A stretch of 57,551 bases of DNA from Ferrithrix thermotolerans DSM 19514 (lineage in GTDB: Bacteria > Actinomycetota > Acidimicrobiia > Acidimicrobiales > Ilumatobacteraceae), in contig CAMASN010000013.1 in assembly GCA_945861025.1 (NCBI GenBank), positions 1 through 57,551 of the forward strand, written 5' to 3'. Numbering within the stretch: position 1 is the first letter of the stretch; every line of letters starts with the position of its first letter. The notes below the pieces were generated by a model. The model was not told the origin of the DNA. It worked only from the letters and a program-made list of their open reading frames with translations, and did no database searches. Position numbers and translations under genes: made by a program. This document shows positions 9,051 through 20,316 of this stretch, in pieces.

Positions 9051-10527
9051 AGCGCAAGACCAAGCCGGGGAGAATACCGAGCACCAGAGTGCTGCTGCCG
9101 GTGATGACCAACGCCGCCAACAACGACGTCGGCGTGGTGATGGGCGCTGTGTCGCCGTCGGGAGCGGGCTTCATCCACATTTCGCGCATGATGTTGCCGT
9201 AGTAACCAAAGGCAACGACCGTGTTGACGGCACCGATGATCGCGATTGCGTATCCGAGCGTGGTGCCAGCTTCGAGCACTGCGCGGAACGCGTTGAGCTT
9301 GGCAAACCATCCGCCGAACGGAGGAATACCGGCCAACGATGCCAACAGGAATGTCATCAGCGCCGCCAGACCAGGCGCATAGGAGAACAATCCGCCAAAG
9401 CTAGAGATCTCACCGCTGCGCGTTTTGCGACTGACAGCGATGACCACAGCGAACACACCCAAGTTGGTGGCTGCATACGCCAGCAGATACACGACGACCG
9501 TCTTGAGCGATGTGCCCGTGGCCTTGGTGCCGGCAACAACCAGTGGCATCAAGATGAAGCCACCTTGGCTGATGGACGAGTAGGCCAACATACGAACGAT
9601 GTTGGTCTGCTTGAGCGCCACCACGTTTCCGACGGTCATCGTGAGTGCAGCGAGCACGAAGATGAACGGCTGCCACACCTTTTCGGCGTGAGGGAAAGCG
9701 AGATACAACATGGTGACGAGCGCAACGAAGCCGCCCGCCTTTGAGGCCACCGACAAGAACGCAGTCACCGGCGTCGGCGCACCTTCGTAGGTATCGGGTG
9801 CCCACGAATGAAACGGCACTGCGCTGACCTTGAAAGCGAAGCCAACAACGACGAACACAACAGCCAAAGCCTCAACGGCTTTGTACTGGCCGGTGATGGT
9901 GATGGCCTCGCCGATATCGACGAGCAAGGTGCTGTTGGCAACGCCGTAGAGCAGGCTCATGCCGTAGAGCAACATTGCGCTAGCGAACACACCGAGCAAG
10001 AAGTACTTCATGCCCGCTTCGTTGCTCTTGGTGTCGCGCTTGCGCCACGCGGCCAACATGTAGGCGGGGATCGACAAGAACTCAAGCGCCACAAACACAC
10101 CAATGAGATCTCGCGCCGAGGTCATCATGACCATGCCGAGCACGCTGGCGAGCAACAGCACGTAGTACTCGCCTTGGTAATAGCCACCTTCTTCGATCTC
10201 GTTGGTGGACAGCAACACCACGACATAACCGGTAATGAGGAACATCGCTTTCATGATCAGGCTGAAGTTGTCGACCACATAACGACCATCGAACATCGAG
10301 CGCACTTCGCTGCCAACGACCGCAAGGGTGACGACGGGAAGGAGTGCTGCAAGCAAGCTGAAACCGGCAAGCGTTGCCGTGAGCCATTTCTTAGATTCGC
10401 TGACGAAGAGATCGACAATGAGTACGACGCAGAGGCCGGCCGCAAGGATGATCTCGGGCGCGAGCGCGTGATAGTCGACCTTCGGCGGCGTGAAGCCGCC
10501 CCCGGCAACGAGGAGCGAAGCAAGCAC
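9010..10527 (-). CDS. nuoN: NADH-quinone oxidoreductase subunit N, copy 1
   Basis: This is one of the three antiporter-like, proton-pumping membrane subunits of complex I. The 505-residue product is almost entirely hydrophobic segments and has the expected length. The conserved pump residues are visible: the lysine in AFKVSAVPFHSWAPDTYEG, then PTPVTAFLSVASKAGG with its second lysine. The start is a GTG at 10527, 3 nt after the nuoM stop, giving MLASLLVAGGGFTPP. It is the last structural gene of this nuo operon and overlaps midA. It is paralogous to the subunit encoded at 30842-32377 but clearly diverged from it. Confidence 0.95.
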   Translation of the reverse strand: MLASLLVAGGGFTPPKVDYHALAPEIILAAGLCVVLIVDLFVSESKKWLTATLAGFSLLAALLPVVTLAVVGSEVRSMFDGRYVVDNFSLIMKAMFLITGYVVVLLSTNEIEEGGYYQGEYYVLLLASVLGMVMMTSARDLIGVFVALEFLSIPAYMLAAWRKRDTKSNEAGMKYFLLGVFASAMLLYGMSLLYGVANSTLLVDIGEAITITGQYKAVEALAVVFVVVGFAFKVSAVPFHSWAPDTYEGAPTPVTAFLSVASKAGGFVALVTMLYLAFPHAEKVWQPFIFVLAALTMTVGNVVALKQTNIVRMLAYSSISQGGFILMPLVVAGTKATGTSLKTVVVYLLAYAATNLGVFAVVIAVSRKTRSGEISSFGGLFSYAPGLAALMTFLLASLAGIPPFGGWFAKLNAFRAVLEAGTTLGYAIAIIGAVNTVVAFGYYGNIMREMWMKPAPDGDTAPITTPTSLLAALVITGSSTLVLGILPGLVLRFGDLSALTGALSR

Positions 10528-10530
10528 GGG

Positions 10531-12174
10531 TCAGCCCTGCCCGAATGCCTTGAGGGTGAGGTTCACCGCTGGATCGATGATCTTGAACATCAGTTGCGGG
10601 TACACACCGAACACGACAATGGCAAGCAGGAACGGAGTCCACGCAACCCACTCGAAGAAGGTGACGTCGTGGATGTCGCCGGAATGATCGTCGTGATCAT
10701 GAGCGTCGTCGTGACCGTGGTCGTCGCCCTGAGCGGCATGCCCATGACCGTGGCCGTCGGGGTGACCAGTGCTGGCGCCAGCGAACTCAGCCTTGGGCTG
10801 ACCAAATGCCACGCGTTGGAACATCCACAACAGGTAGCCAGCAGCAAGCACCGTGCCGAGCGCAGCAATCACCATAAACACGCGAAACACGTTGTGGTTC
10901 AAGCCTGCGGCTGGCGAGTACGCCGAAATGATCGCGGGGAACTCGCCCCAGAAACCGGCAAGGCCTGGCAAACCGAGCGACGCCATAACGCAGAATCCGA
11001 GGATCCAGCCCATGCGTGGCATCGAGATGAGCATGCCGCCGAGACGCTTGATCTCGAGCGTGTGATAACGGTCCTTCACCGATCCGGCGACGAAGAACAA
11101 CATGCCAGTGATGAGGCCGTGAGCGACCATGCCGAAGATCGCAGCGTTGAAACCCAGCGGAGTGAGCGTCGAGATACCGAGCATCACGAAGCCCATGTGA
11201 GCCACCGAGCTGAACGCAATGAGACGCTTCATGTCGGTCTGAGCCAGACAGCCAAGCGCACCATAGATAATGCCGATGACTGCGAGGCCACCAATCCACG
11301 GTGCCCATGCTTTTGCGGCCACAGGCAGGATCGGGATGGCAATACGCACGAAGCCATACGTTCCGAGCTTCAGCAGAATTGCGGCAAGGATGACCGAGCC
11401 CTGAGTAGGAGCCTGGGTATGCGCGTCGGGCAGCCACGTGTGGAACGGGAACATCGGAACCTTGACCGCGAAGCCGATGAACATGCCTGCGAAGATCCAG
11501 ATCTGAACCGAGCGACCCAGCAGACCGCCGTGCTCGGCGAGATAGGCAATGTTGAAGCTCGCTTCGCCTGCGGGCACCTTGCCCGACACCTGGAAGTAGA
11601 GCGCCAAGAAAGCAACGAGCATGAGCGCCGAACCGAACATCGTGTACAAGAAGAACTTAAGCGAGGCGTACTGGCGATCTTCGCCACCCCAGACACCGAT
11701 CATGAAATACATCGGCAAGAGCACGAGTTCGAAGAACACGAAGAACAAAATGAGGTCCTGCGCCACGAAGGTACCGGCCATGCCAACCTGCAGCACGAGC
11801 ATCAAGATGAGGAATGCCTTGGGATTACCCGGCGACGGGATGTGGTCCCACGAGTAGATCATCACTAACACGGTGACGACCATGCTCAAGATGTACAGCG
11901 GCAAGCTCAAGCCGTCGAGACCGACGGTGTAGTTGCTGTGAATCACCTTGATCCACGACGTGTCGGCAAAGAACTGCAACTTTTCGGAACTGCCGTAGTT
12001 GAACTTGGTCAGCGAATAGATGCCGACAAGCAGTGTCGCAACCGCCGTGAGCAAAGCGATCTGCTTGTGCAGCAGTTCCTTGCCCTTCGGGACGAACATC
12101 ATGACGAGTACACCGACGAGCGGCAGGAAGGTACCGATCGTGAGTAGCGCGTTATTGGTGCGGAGTACTTCCAT
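10531..12174 (-). CDS. nuoM: NADH-quinone oxidoreductase subunit M, copy 1
   Basis: This is an antiporter-like proton-pumping subunit of complex I (547 residues). It contains the conserved FFELVLLPMYFMIGVWGG with the key TM5 glutamate, AVKVPMFPFHTWLPDAHTQ with the pump lysine, and SVILAAILLKLGTYG. The C-terminal part holds an unusual loop of about 35 residues rich in His and Asp (ten His; roughly 10670-10768). In a standard 14-helix fold this loop lies between the last two helices on the cytoplasmic side. The second NuoM in the window lacks this insertion. ATG start at 12174, 14 nt after nuoL. Confidence 0.95.
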   Translation of the reverse strand: MEVLRTNNALLTIGTFLPLVGVLVMMFVPKGKELLHKQIALLTAVATLLVGIYSLTKFNYGSSEKLQFFADTSWIKVIHSNYTVGLDGLSLPLYILSMVVTVLVMIYSWDHIPSPGNPKAFLILMLVLQVGMAGTFVAQDLILFFVFFELVLLPMYFMIGVWGGEDRQYASLKFFLYTMFGSALMLVAFLALYFQVSGKVPAGEASFNIAYLAEHGGLLGRSVQIWIFAGMFIGFAVKVPMFPFHTWLPDAHTQAPTQGSVILAAILLKLGTYGFVRIAIPILPVAAKAWAPWIGGLAVIGIIYGALGCLAQTDMKRLIAFSSVAHMGFVMLGISTLTPLGFNAAIFGMVAHGLITGMLFFVAGSVKDRYHTLEIKRLGGMLISMPRMGWILGFCVMASLGLPGLAGFWGEFPAIISAYSPAAGLNHNVFRVFMVIAALGTVLAAGYLLWMFQRVAFGQPKAEFAGASTGHPDGHGHGHAAQGDDHGHDDAHDHDDHSGDIHDVTFFEWVAWTPFLLAIVVFGVYPQLMFKIIDPAVNLTLKAFGQG

Positions 12175-12188
12175 TGCCGTGAGGCTCC

Positions 12189-14378
<2,190 letters not shown>

Positions 14379-14381
14379 GGC

Positions 14382-14681
14382 TCAGCCCTTCATCTCAGAG
14401 AGTTCGTCAAGCGCGATGGTGCGCTTGTTGCGGTAAATCAGCAGAACCAAGCCGAGACCAACACCAACTTCGGCGGCAGCCACGGCAATGACATAGAGCG
14501 CAAACACGTGGCCATCGGGGCTGCCGTTGCGTAAGGCAAACGCCAACAAGTTGAGGTTCACGGCGTTGAGGATGAGTTCGATGGCCATCAGCACCATCAC
14601 AGCGTTTTTGCGGGCGATGACGCCATAGATACCGATGCAGAACAGCACGGCACCAAGCAGGAGGAATTCATTGATCAGCAT
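14382..14681 (-). CDS. nuoK: NADH-quinone oxidoreductase subunit K, copy 1
   Basis: This is a small three-helix membrane subunit of complex I (99 residues, the family's usual length). The two membrane glutamates needed for proton transfer are present, in MAIELILNAVNLNLLAF and AVAAAEVGVGLGLVLL. ATG at 14681, 6 nt after the nuoJ stop and 3 nt before the nuoL start. The C-terminal LDELSEMKG tail matches the ending of the second NuoK in the window (DDIAELKG). Confidence 0.96.
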   Translation of the reverse strand: MLINEFLLLGAVLFCIGIYGVIARKNAVMVLMAIELILNAVNLNLLAFALRNGSPDGHVFALYVIAVAAAEVGVGLGLVLLIYRNKRTIALDELSEMKG

Positions 14682-14687
14682 CGGGCA

Positions 14688-15203
14688 TCAATCCTTACGG
14701 GCCAAGACAATGGCGCCGATGACGGCGACGAGCAACACGAACGACAGCGCCCAGAACGGCAGCAAGTAGGGCTTGAAGATTGCGTCAGAGACGGCTTGTG
14801 TATCGATGCGTACGGCCGTTGATGGCGAAGGAAGCTTCTCGTCTGTGAAGCCGCCGACCAGAGCGATAGCCATTGCGGCGAACATGGTGAGCGCAACCGG
14901 AATGCCCAGTGCCCAGTTCTTATTGTTGAGGTCGTTCTCGTTACCGATGCGCGCGCGGGTGAGCATGACACCGAACAAGAACAGCACCATCACGGCGCCC
15001 ACGTAGACCAAGATTTGGGTGATGGCCACGAACTCGGCGTAGACCAACAGGTACTGCGCTGCAGCGCCAGCGAGCACACACACCAGCCACAACGCAGCGT
15101 GCACCACGTTCTTGCTAGTGACCACGCGGATGGCTCCGACGATCATCACTGTGGCGATGATGCCGAACGAAATGTTTTGGGCGACCAAGGTTTCGGCAAG
15201 CAT
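14688..15203 (-). CDS. nuoJ: NADH-quinone oxidoreductase subunit J, copy 1
   Basis: This is a membrane subunit of complex I with five predicted helices (171 residues). The TM3 signature, where a pi-bulge forms in known structures, is seen in QILVYVGAVMVLFLFGVML. The nuoI stop and this ATG share one base (TGATG at 15203); a GTG one codon earlier (15206) is also possible and would give a GTGA overlap. The loop between TM4 and TM5 is slightly extended and hydrophilic (FTDEKLPSPSTAVRIDTQAV). Confidence 0.94.
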   Translation of the reverse strand: MLAETLVAQNISFGIIATVMIVGAIRVVTSKNVVHAALWLVCVLAGAAAQYLLVYAEFVAITQILVYVGAVMVLFLFGVMLTRARIGNENDLNNKNWALGIPVALTMFAAMAIALVGGFTDEKLPSPSTAVRIDTQAVSDAIFKPYLLPFWALSFVLLVAVIGAIVLARKD

Positions 15204-15703
15204 CACTTCTTGCCCTTCTTGTCAGCGCCGACCTCAAGCTCGGGAGCTTCGGGAACGGTCTCCATCCATTCGCCAAGCTTGGTCTTGTCGTGCAACAAGT
15301 CGGCAATCTTGGGCTCGCTGTATTCGTACTCTGGGCTCCAGAACAACGCATCGAATGGGCACACCTCGACACAGATGCCGCAATACATGCACAACGCGTA
15401 ATCGATGTCGAAACGGTCGAGCTTGTTGACCTTGCGCGGTGCGCCCCCAGCGCGACGTGGCGGCGCGAGTTCTTTGTGACCCTCGATGTAGATGCACCAG
15501 TCGGGGCAGCTGCGGGCGCAGAGCATGCACGATGTGCAGTTGTCTTCGCGTAGGGCGATGACACCACGAGCACGAAGCGGTGGGGCTTCTTTTTCGTGTG
15601 GATACTGAACGGTGTTGGAACCCTTGGTGATGGTGGCCATCATCGTGTTGAACGTGACTCCAAGGCCCTTAACGAGGCCCGGAACCTTTGGCTTGAGACC
15701 CAT
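15203..15703 (-). CDS. nuoI: NADH-quinone oxidoreductase subunit I, copy 1
   Basis: This 2x[4Fe-4S] subunit carries electrons toward cluster N2 in the peripheral arm of complex I. The two cluster motifs are [12 protein letters not shown] and [12 protein letters not shown]. The product is 166 residues from the ATG at 15703. I rejected upstream in-frame starts because the ATG overlaps the nuoH stop as TGATG and the protein then begins with the amphipathic [18 protein letters not shown] typical of NuoI. The C-terminus ([20 protein letters not shown]) differs from copy 2. With no nuoEFG in this operon, this subunit would be the natural entry point for an alternative donor such as ferredoxin. That is inference. 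Confidence 0.95.
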   Translation of the reverse strand: MGLKPKVPGLVKGLGVTFNTMMATITKGSNTVQYPHEKEAPPLRARGVIALREDNCTSCMLCARSCPDWCIYIEGHKELAPPRRAGGAPRKVNKLDRFDIDYALCMYCGICVEVCPFDALFWSPEYEYSEPKIADLLHDKTKLGEWMETVPEAPELEVGADKKGKK

Positions 15704-16752
15704 CAGAACACCACCTTCAAGACAGCGGTGAGCATGATGTTGCCAAGCGACACAGGAATGAGCACCTTCCAAGCGAACCGCTGCAGTTGATCTTCGCGGA
15801 AACGGGGATAGCTGAATCGGATCCACATGATGAGGAAGACAAGTCCCATCATCTTGGTGAACATAATCAGCGGACCGACGATGTTCATCCAGTTATCGAT
15901 CTGATCGATGTTGTTCCAGCCGAACCAGCTGAACGGGATTCCCCATCCGCCGAGGAACAGCACCGAAGCGATCATTGCGAACACACCAGCAGTTGCGAAC
16001 TCGGCGATGAAGAAGATGAGGAAGCGGAAGCCCGAATACTCGGTCATGTAACCCGACACGAGTTCGGATTCGGCGACGGGCATGTCGAACGGAGCCTGAG
16101 TGAGTTCGGCTTGTACAGCAATCATGAAGACTGCGAACCCGATGAACTGGGTGAGGATGTATGGATTGCCGAGGCCACTCCAACCAAAGATCTCGCCAGC
16201 GTTTTGCGCCACGACGATCTGTTGCAGGTTCATTGTGCCGGCCTGGATGACGACGCCGACAACAGCGAGCACCATTGGCAACTCGTACGCGATGAGCTGA
16301 CCGGCAGCACGCAGGCCACCGAGCAGTGAGTACTTGTTGGCACTGGACCAGCCAGCGATGAGGATGCCGAGCACGCTGACTGAGCTGACGGCCAATGCGT
16401 AAAACACACCGGTCTCAAAGTTGGTGAACAACGCATCGGGTCCGAATGGCACCACTGCGACGAGCAAGAACGTGCTGGCGAGCACGATGAGCGGCGCAAT
16501 CTTGAAGATCGAGTGATCGGCCTTCTCGGGCATGATGTCTTCTTTTTGCAGCCACTTGCCAACCTCGGCGAACAACTGCATCGAGCCGTAGGGCCCAGCT
16601 TCCATCGGTCCAAGCCGACTCTGCATGAAGCTCATCATCTTGAACAAAAAGAGGTAGACGATGGTGCCGGCGGGGAGCAAGACAGCGACCAGGCCGCCAA
16701 GCACCCGGAGCAACGACTGCGCCCAGTAGGGAAATTGAACTGCAAGCATCAT
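15703..16752 (-). CDS. nuoH: NADH-quinone oxidoreductase subunit H, copy 1
   Basis: NuoH anchors the peripheral arm and forms much of the quinone tunnel. The 349-residue product has the [19 protein letters not shown] block near the first cytoplasmic loop and [20 protein letters not shown], then [10 protein letters not shown], the acidic loop lining the quinone site. The start is one of two adjacent ATG codons at 16752 and 16749; the first shares a base with the nuoD stop (TGATGATG). Longer in-frame readings upstream are not hydrophobic and lie within nuoD. It diverges from copy 2 (for example TQAPFDMP against NRPPFDLV). Confidence 0.95.
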   Translation of the reverse strand: MMLAVQFPYWAQSLLRVLGGLVAVLLPAGTIVYLFLFKMMSFMQSRLGPMEAGPYGSMQLFAEVGKWLQKEDIMPEKADHSIFKIAPLIVLASTFLLVAVVPFGPDALFTNFETGVFYALAVSSVSVLGILIAGWSSANKYSLLGGLRAAGQLIAYELPMVLAVVGVVIQAGTMNLQQIVVAQNAGEIFGWSGLGNPYILTQFIGFAVFMIAVQAELTQAPFDMPVAESELVSGYMTEYSGFRFLIFFIAEFATAGVFAMIASVLFLGGWGIPFSWFGWNNIDQIDNWMNIVGPLIMFTKMMGLVFLIMWIRFSYPRFREDQLQRFAWKVLIPVSLGNIMLTAVLKVVF

Positions 16753-17924
16753 CAGCGGTCGATGTCTCCGAGAATGAAGTACAGCGACGCCAAGATGGTG
16801 ATGACGTCGGGCACGTATACACCGCGCAGCAACCACGGCACGATCGAGATGTTGTTGAAGCTGGCCGAGCGGATCTTCACGCGGAACGGGCCAAGATCGC
16901 CCTTGCTCACCACGTAGTAGCCCATCTCACCGAGTGGGTTTTCGGTGCTCACCCATGCTTCGCCTTCGGGCACCTTGATGATGCGCGGCACCTTGGCCAT
17001 CACTGGACCGGCCGGCAACGTGTCGAGCAGTTTCTCGACAATGAGGGTTGCCTCGCGGGTTTCCTGCAAGCGGACCCAGCATCGAGCGAAGCTGTCGCCG
17101 TCTGAATGAGTCCAGACCTTGAAATCAACCTTGTCCCAAGCCATGGCGATCTTCTGATCACGACGGAGGTCGTAATCGACGCCGCTGGCACGAAGGTTGG
17201 GGCCCGACAGGCCATATTGCAGCGCCACATCTTTGGGGATGACACCAATGCCGCGGGTGCGACTCTGAAAGATCTCATTGCCGAAAAGCAGATCGTCAAT
17301 CTCGTCGCAGAACGTGCGCAGCTTACGCATCACGCTGCGGGTCTCCTCGATCCAGCCCTTGGGCAGATCGTCTTTGAGCCCGCCGATGCGGTCGAAGTTG
17401 GGGTGGAAACGACCACCGGTTGCGCTCTCGATGAGGTTGAGCACGTATTCGCGATCTCGGAATGCCATGAACACCGGGGTGATCGCGCCGAGTTGCACAC
17501 CAAGGTCACCGAGGAACAACGACACGTTGGCGATGCGGCTGAGCTCGAACAAGATCGTGCGAATGTGCTGCGCACGCGGTGGCGCCTCGATGTCCATCAA
17601 CTTCTCGGCGGCAAGGATGAACGGAACCTCGTTCGCAAAGCTGCCCAGCCAGTCGATGCGGTTCACCAGCGAGGTGACCTGCGGGAAGGTGCGCACTTCG
17701 GTGAGCTTTTCGTAGCCACGGTGCATGTAGCCCGCGGATGGCTCGGCCCAGACAACCTGCTCGCCATCGAGGCGACAGATAATGCGCAACGTGCCATGGG
17801 TAGCAGGGTGCTGCGGCCCAATGTTGAGGGTCATGCCCTCTGTTTCGAGTTCGACGTTCAGGCGAGCATCGGCGGCTTGCGACGCGATGTAGGCCAAACG
17901 CTGACGGTCACCGAGCATGGTCAT
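16752..17924 (-). CDS. nuoD: NADH-quinone oxidoreductase subunit D, copy 1 (Tyr-to-Trp at quinone site)
   Basis: This is the 49-kDa-type subunit that forms the quinone pocket with NuoB (390 residues). The quinone-contacting histidine is present ([13 protein letters not shown], His43). The residue equivalent to the almost invariant quinone-binding tyrosine (RxDY in other complex I enzymes, RMDY in the second NuoD here) is tryptophan: NRIDWLGSF, Trp92, codon 17649-17651. The segment GYMHRGYEK has Arg69 (codon 17718-17720), equivalent to the arginine methylated by NDUFAF7 in mitochondria, whereas copy 2 has Thr there. It ends in FILGDIDR, as typical NuoD proteins do. The ATG at 17924 overlaps the nuoC stop by four bases (ATGA). 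Confidence 0.96.
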   Translation of the reverse strand: MTMLGDRQRLAYIASQAADARLNVELETEGMTLNIGPQHPATHGTLRIICRLDGEQVVWAEPSAGYMHRGYEKLTEVRTFPQVTSLVNRIDWLGSFANEVPFILAAEKLMDIEAPPRAQHIRTILFELSRIANVSLFLGDLGVQLGAITPVFMAFRDREYVLNLIESATGGRFHPNFDRIGGLKDDLPKGWIEETRSVMRKLRTFCDEIDDLLFGNEIFQSRTRGIGVIPKDVALQYGLSGPNLRASGVDYDLRRDQKIAMAWDKVDFKVWTHSDGDSFARCWVRLQETREATLIVEKLLDTLPAGPVMAKVPRIIKVPEGEAWVSTENPLGEMGYYVVSKGDLGPFRVKIRSASFNNISIVPWLLRGVYVPDVITILASLYFILGDIDR

Positions 17925-18592
17925 GATTCGCCACCATCTGCATCAGAGTTGTCGGCCGGTTCGCCTGGCAGTGGTTCGACATCGACGATGCCTGGCCACG
18001 GCTTCACCATGCGAGCCAACAACGGAAAGTCTTTACGCATCGGATGTCCCTCGAAGCCAGTCGGGAGATACATATTGCGCAGATCTGGATGCCCGGCAAA
18101 GTTGATGCCGAACATTTCGTGAGCCTCACGCTCGTGCCAGTTGGCCCCGGTGTAGCAAGGGATCCAGGTTGGCATGGTCATGTCATCGCCAACGTCGGCC
18201 TTGATGGTGACACCGAAATGCAGCGTGGTACTGCAGGCCCGGGCGAACAACTGAAAGCGGGTCTCGCCACCGGTGTAGCCCTGGCGAATGGTCATATCGC
18301 GCTCGGCCTGAGGCTGCGTTGGGTCGTCTTCGCCGCGCCCAAACGGCGACGGCATCCAATCGATGGCTGATAAAAAGCAGAAGTAGTCGAGGCCCACCAC
18401 GTCGCGCAGCGCAATGCCCGCTTCATGCCACGCATCGGCGCGGACCCGCACCCAAACATCGTCGCCCGGCTTGACCAGCGTGTCGATCAGCGCATCGCCG
18501 AGTTCGGCGCGTAGTTGATCGACGGCACGCTCGCGCAGCGCATCGCCCGGCAACGCTGCGATAGGAGTATCAGTTGACGACAATTGGCTCAC
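17921..18592 (-). CDS. nuoC: NADH-quinone oxidoreductase subunit C, copy 1
   Basis: This is the 30-kDa-type peripheral arm subunit of complex I. The signature is [20 protein letters not shown] followed by [10 protein letters not shown]. The product is 223 residues, with a hydrophilic C-terminal tail ending in [16 protein letters not shown]. The start is a GTG at 18592 inside the end of nuoB (23-nt overlap), preceded by a weak purine-rich stretch. It is a separate gene, not fused to nuoD. It differs from copy 2 mainly in the N-terminal half. Confidence 0.94.
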   Translation of the reverse strand: MSQLSSTDTPIAALPGDALRERAVDQLRAELGDALIDTLVKPGDDVWVRVRADAWHEAGIALRDVVGLDYFCFLSAIDWMPSPFGRGEDDPTQPQAERDMTIRQGYTGGETRFQLFARACSTTLHFGVTIKADVGDDMTMPTWIPCYTGANWHEREAHEMFGINFAGHPDLRNMYLPTGFEGHPMRKDFPLLARMVKPWPGIVDVEPLPGEPADNSDADGGES

Positions 18593-19097
18593 CTCGGTTC
18601 AACGGCACGTAGCCCTCGCCGCGCCAGCGGGCACCCATGTCTTCGTTCTTGATGCGTTGCTGTAACAGCACAACACCTTCGAGCAGTGCCTCGGGGCGAG
18701 GCGGGCAACCGGGCACGTAGATGTCAACGGGAATGATCTGATCGACGCCCTTAGTGACCGAGTAGCTGTCCCAGTAGGGCCCGCCACAGTTGGCGCAGGA
18801 GCCCATGCTGATGACGTACTTGGGCTCGGGCATCTGCTCGTAGAGGCGCTTGATCGCTGGAGCCATCTTGTCGGTAACCGTTCCGGAAATCACGACGAGG
18901 TCGGCTTGGCGTGGGCTTGCTGGCAGCGGGATAACGCCCAGGCGCATCACGTCGTAACGAGGCGAGCCAAAGGCCGCCCCCATTTCGATAGCGCAGCAAG
19001 CGAGTCCCCACTGGTACACCCAAAGGCTGTACGAGCGACCCATGTTGAAGAGTTGTGTCAGCGGCTTCGGCAGCCGGCCGCGGTCAACGAGGCCCAT
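18570..19097 (-). CDS. nuoB: NADH-quinone oxidoreductase subunit B, copy 1
   Basis: NuoB holds the terminal [4Fe-4S] cluster N2 that reduces the quinone. All four ligands are visible in the 175-residue product: tandem Cys34-Cys35 in GLACCAIEM, Cys101 in GSCANCGG, and Cys131 in [11 protein letters not shown]. The ATG at 19097 is 66 nt downstream of the nuoA stop, the widest gap in this nuo operon. The 3' end overlaps nuoC by 23 nt. N2 being intact shows that this complex could reduce quinone even without an NADH module. Confidence 0.96.
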   Translation of the reverse strand: MGLVDRGRLPKPLTQLFNMGRSYSLWVYQWGLACCAIEMGAAFGSPRYDVMRLGVIPLPASPRQADLVVISGTVTDKMAPAIKRLYEQMPEPKYVISMGSCANCGGPYWDSYSVTKGVDQIIPVDIYVPGCPPRPEALLEGVVLLQQRIKNEDMGARWRGEGYVPLNRGEPIVVN

Positions 19098-19163
19098 ATC
19101 AGCACGCCACTTTCTTGAAAGTCATCGCCGGAGTTGTGCAGGTGTGAAGTGTCATTACTTGAG

Positions 19164-19529
19164 CTACACCCATCGCAGGACGCCCTTGCGCCATGCGTAG
19201 ACGAGACCCAGCAGAAGAACGAAAACGAAGATACCCATCTCAACCAAACCAAAGCCGCCGTAGCGCTCGAGCTGTGTGGCCCACGGGAAGATGAACACTG
19301 CTTCGACGTCGAACACCACGAAGAGCAAAGCGAACACGTAGTAACGAATCTGGCTCTGCGACCATCCGTGGCCGACAGGATCGACACCACTTTCGTAGGA
19401 CATCAATTTTTCGCGAGTGGGCTTGTTCGGACGGATTGCCGCCGAGAGAGCCAACAAGAGCGCGGCGAGCAGCAAGGCTGTTCCGCCGAACCAAATAACG
19501 GTGAGGTAATCCCGGAGAAAGTCGGACAT
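19164..19529 (-). CDS. nuoA: NADH-quinone oxidoreductase subunit A, copy 1
   Basis: This is a small three-helix membrane subunit next to the quinone tunnel (121 residues). The conserved loop between TM1 and TM2 has MSYESGVDP, and TM2 has FVVFDVEAVFIFPWA with its acidic pair. It is the first gene of the eleven-gene nuo operon (nuoABCDHIJKLMN). The ATG at 19529 has a poor ribosome binding site. A perfect CRP-type palindrome is centred about 30 nt upstream (19552-19567). Confidence 0.95.
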   Translation of the reverse strand: MSDFLRDYLTVIWFGGTALLLAALLLALSAAIRPNKPTREKLMSYESGVDPVGHGWSQSQIRYYVFALLFVVFDVEAVFIFPWATQLERYGGFGLVEMGIFVFVLLLGLVYAWRKGVLRWV

Positions 19530-19551
19530 CGCACATGAAGCTACTACGCCG

Positions 19552-19567
19552 TGTGAATCGGCTCACA
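19552..19567. promoter_or_regulatory. CRP/GlxR-type binding site upstream of nuoA copy 1
   Basis: TGTGA-ATCGGC-TCACA is an exact match to the TGTGA-N6-TCACA consensus used by CRP and actinobacterial CRP/GlxR regulators. It lies in the 214-nt space between nuoA copy 1 (minus, start 19529) and the secreted acidic protein gene (plus, start 19744), much closer to nuoA. It suggests control of the NADH-module-less complex I by a cAMP-responsive or CRP/FNR-fold regulator. At this distance it could act as a repressor site at or after the promoter, or as an activator of a promoter I cannot place. Confidence 0.6.
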
Positions 19568-19743
19568 AACTGGGGCGATATCTCTCCACGAAATTGAGCC
19601 TGTCTCGCGCTCGTAAAGTCGGCCATAACGGCCCCGATGGACAAGATGGTTCTTTAACGACTCTTGGGTCAGGGGGGGATGACGTTGCGTCGATGTCACT
19701 GTTGGATGAGAGCACAAGCCACACCGCACAAGGAGACCGAACC

Positions 19744-20316
19744 ATGAAGAAGTCTTGGCTCACAGCAGTATCAGTCGTAGGTGCACTGAGCACTGGCTCC
19801 GCCGTTGTGATGGCTGGAACCGTCATCAACTCGGGCTCGAGCCCGCAAACAGCGGCACCTGTGCCCGAGCTCACCGCGCCTCAGACGTCGGTGTACCAAG
19901 TGGGCAACGCCGCCCGCATCTCGTTGTCATCGGCAGGCGGAATCATCACCGTGATCTCTGCGACACCTGACGCCGGTTGGTCGGTGGTCTCCACATCGCC
20001 TGCCGCACCAAGCGTGGCCGTGACGCTCACCGACAACACACAGGTCGTGACATTCGCCGCCTCGATGGTGAACGGCGAAGTACAGACGACGGTGTCAGCC
20101 GCCCTCGTCGGCGCCCCGCCGATACCAGCAACTCCACCCACGGCGGCGCCAACCCAAAGCCGCACAGCAGACGCGGCGTCGACGACCTCACCATCGACAA
20201 CAACGCCAGGCGCAAGCTCGGGCACGTGGGACGACGACAACGACGAGGACGAGGACGACGACGAGGACGACGAGGACGACGAGGACGACGACGGAGACGA
20301 CGACAATGACGACTAA
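19744..20316 (+). CDS. Secreted protein with acidic Asp/Glu tail
   Basis: Function is not recognised. The 190-residue product starts MKKSWLTAVSVVGALSTGSA, a clear signal peptide with n-region, hydrophobic core and small residues. AAGGAGA lies 8 nt upstream of the ATG at 19744, which decides the start over an earlier in-frame codon at 19594. A small folded region of about 85 residues follows, then an Ala/Thr/Pro-rich linker, and finally 28 residues that are almost all Asp and Glu. The acidic tail could bind calcium or other cations, or simply keep the protein extended in the envelope. It overlaps the next gene by 11 nt and leads a four-gene operon that includes ApbE and a ferric-reductase-like membrane protein, so a role in extracytoplasmic redox or metal handling is plausible but unproven. 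Confidence 0.8.
   Translation: MKKSWLTAVSVVGALSTGSAVVMAGTVINSGSSPQTAAPVPELTAPQTSVYQVGNAARISLSSAGGIITVISATPDAGWSVVSTSPAAPSVAVTLTDNTQVVTFAASMVNGEVQTTVSAALVGAPPIPATPPTAAPTQSRTADAASTTSPSTTTPGASSGTWDDDNDEDEDDDEDDEDDEDDDGDDDNDD
20230..20313 (+). repeat. GAC/GAG low-complexity tract coding an acidic tail
   Basis: Twenty-eight consecutive codons, nearly all GAC or GAG, encode the acidic C-terminus of the secreted protein. The purine-rich tract also supplies GGAGA upstream of the next gene's ATG at 20306, so the tract doubles as its ribosome binding site. Slippage could alter tail length. Confidence 0.8.

Noticed and set aside
9808-11868. 686-codon plus-strand open frame opposite nuoN and nuoM copy 1
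   Set aside because: Its His/Glu/Asp-rich product is the antisense shadow of hydrophobic membrane-protein codons. Similar shadows lie opposite other Nuo membrane genes.
16753-16836. Longer NuoH copy 1 with a basic N-terminus
   Set aside because: The extra 28 residues come from the nuoD coding region and contain Arg/His runs not seen in NuoH.
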